This document shows, in pieces, positions 42,904-42,932 of a stretch of DNA of 42,932 bases. Position 1 is the first letter of the stretch. Each line of letters begins with the position of its first letter. A program made the position numbers and the translations under genes. The notes under the pieces are model-generated. The model was not told where the DNA came from and did not search any database. It saw only the letters and a program-made list of their open reading frames with translations. This DNA is from Henriciella sp. (GTDB taxonomy: Bacteria; Pseudomonadota; Alphaproteobacteria; Caulobacterales; Hyphomonadaceae). Location: positions 1-42,932 of the forward strand of contig JAJFFK010000026.1 in the NCBI GenBank assembly GCA_021776655.1, in the 5' to 3' direction.

Positions 42904-42932
42904 TCTGCGGAATATGGGACCGGGCGCGAAAA

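Overview
The window reads as a chromosomal segment of an alphaproteobacterium. The evidence is a DUF1150 protein, a COQ9-family protein next to rpsU, an alphaproteobacterial-type Fur/Mur without CxxC zinc pairs, an hslV-x-hslU locus, fabA and fabI close together, and GC-rich palindromic intergenic repeats. A marine Hyphomonadaceae/Maricaulales/Parvularcula-like lineage is my guess; the sequence alone does not prove it. I see no phage, IS transposase, CRISPR array or rRNA. There is one tRNA gene, tRNA-Ser(GGA).

Layout. 1-540: palindromic repeats. 545-2520: DUF1150 protein, a D-2-hydroxyacid dehydrogenase and a divergent exported SH3 protein. 2613-6102: fatty-acid genes fabA and fabI, separated by two tandem secreted paralogues of unknown function, then a GFA-family protein. 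6201-9356: a minus-strand operon tsaB-rimI-fur-udk-CAP protein. 9367-9634: a 268-bp element built from three sets of inverted repeats. 9632-12811: a RutE-like nitroreductase, a luciferase-like monooxygenase and an MscS-family channel. 12948-13127: a 59-residue helix-turn-helix-like protein with a TTG start. 13375-27005: the centrepiece, a PUFA-synthase-like (Pfa) megasynthase cluster. 27147-31349: tRNA-Ser, msrA, gluQ, an EamA transporter and an alkaline phosphatase lipoprotein. 31339-36370: hslU, a DUF2157-like membrane protein, hslV and a GGDEF/EAL protein, all minus strand. 36489-39048: hisB, a GNAT, hisH and hisA. 39127-42703: rpsU with an apparent ATT start, a COQ9 protein, a GST, a phytanoyl-CoA-dioxygenase-like protein and an exported SRPBCC protein. 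42704-42932: more repeats.

How the genes fit together. The Pfa cluster is four head-to-tail plus-strand genes: an enoyl reductase (PfaD), KS-MAT-ACP-ACP (PfaA without its reductive end), a free-standing ketoreductase, and KS-CLF-AT-DH-DH (a 2036-residue PfaC with a PfaB-like acyltransferase inside). A Sfp-type phosphopantetheinyl transferase, needed to activate the ACPs, converges on its end. This is a complete iterative fatty-acid/PUFA synthase tool-kit except for the PKS-type dehydratase usually fused after the PfaA ketoreductase. The gene order ER, KS-MAT-ACP, KS-CLF-AT-DH-DH resembles the terrestrial myxobacterial pfa1-pfa2-pfa3 type more than the marine gammaproteobacterial pfaABCDE type, but with the second protein split and only two ACPs. 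A consensus-like promoter overlapped by an inverted repeat lies about 60 bp upstream. The product cannot be read from sequence; a long-chain (poly)unsaturated or otherwise unusual secondary lipid is the reasonable inference.
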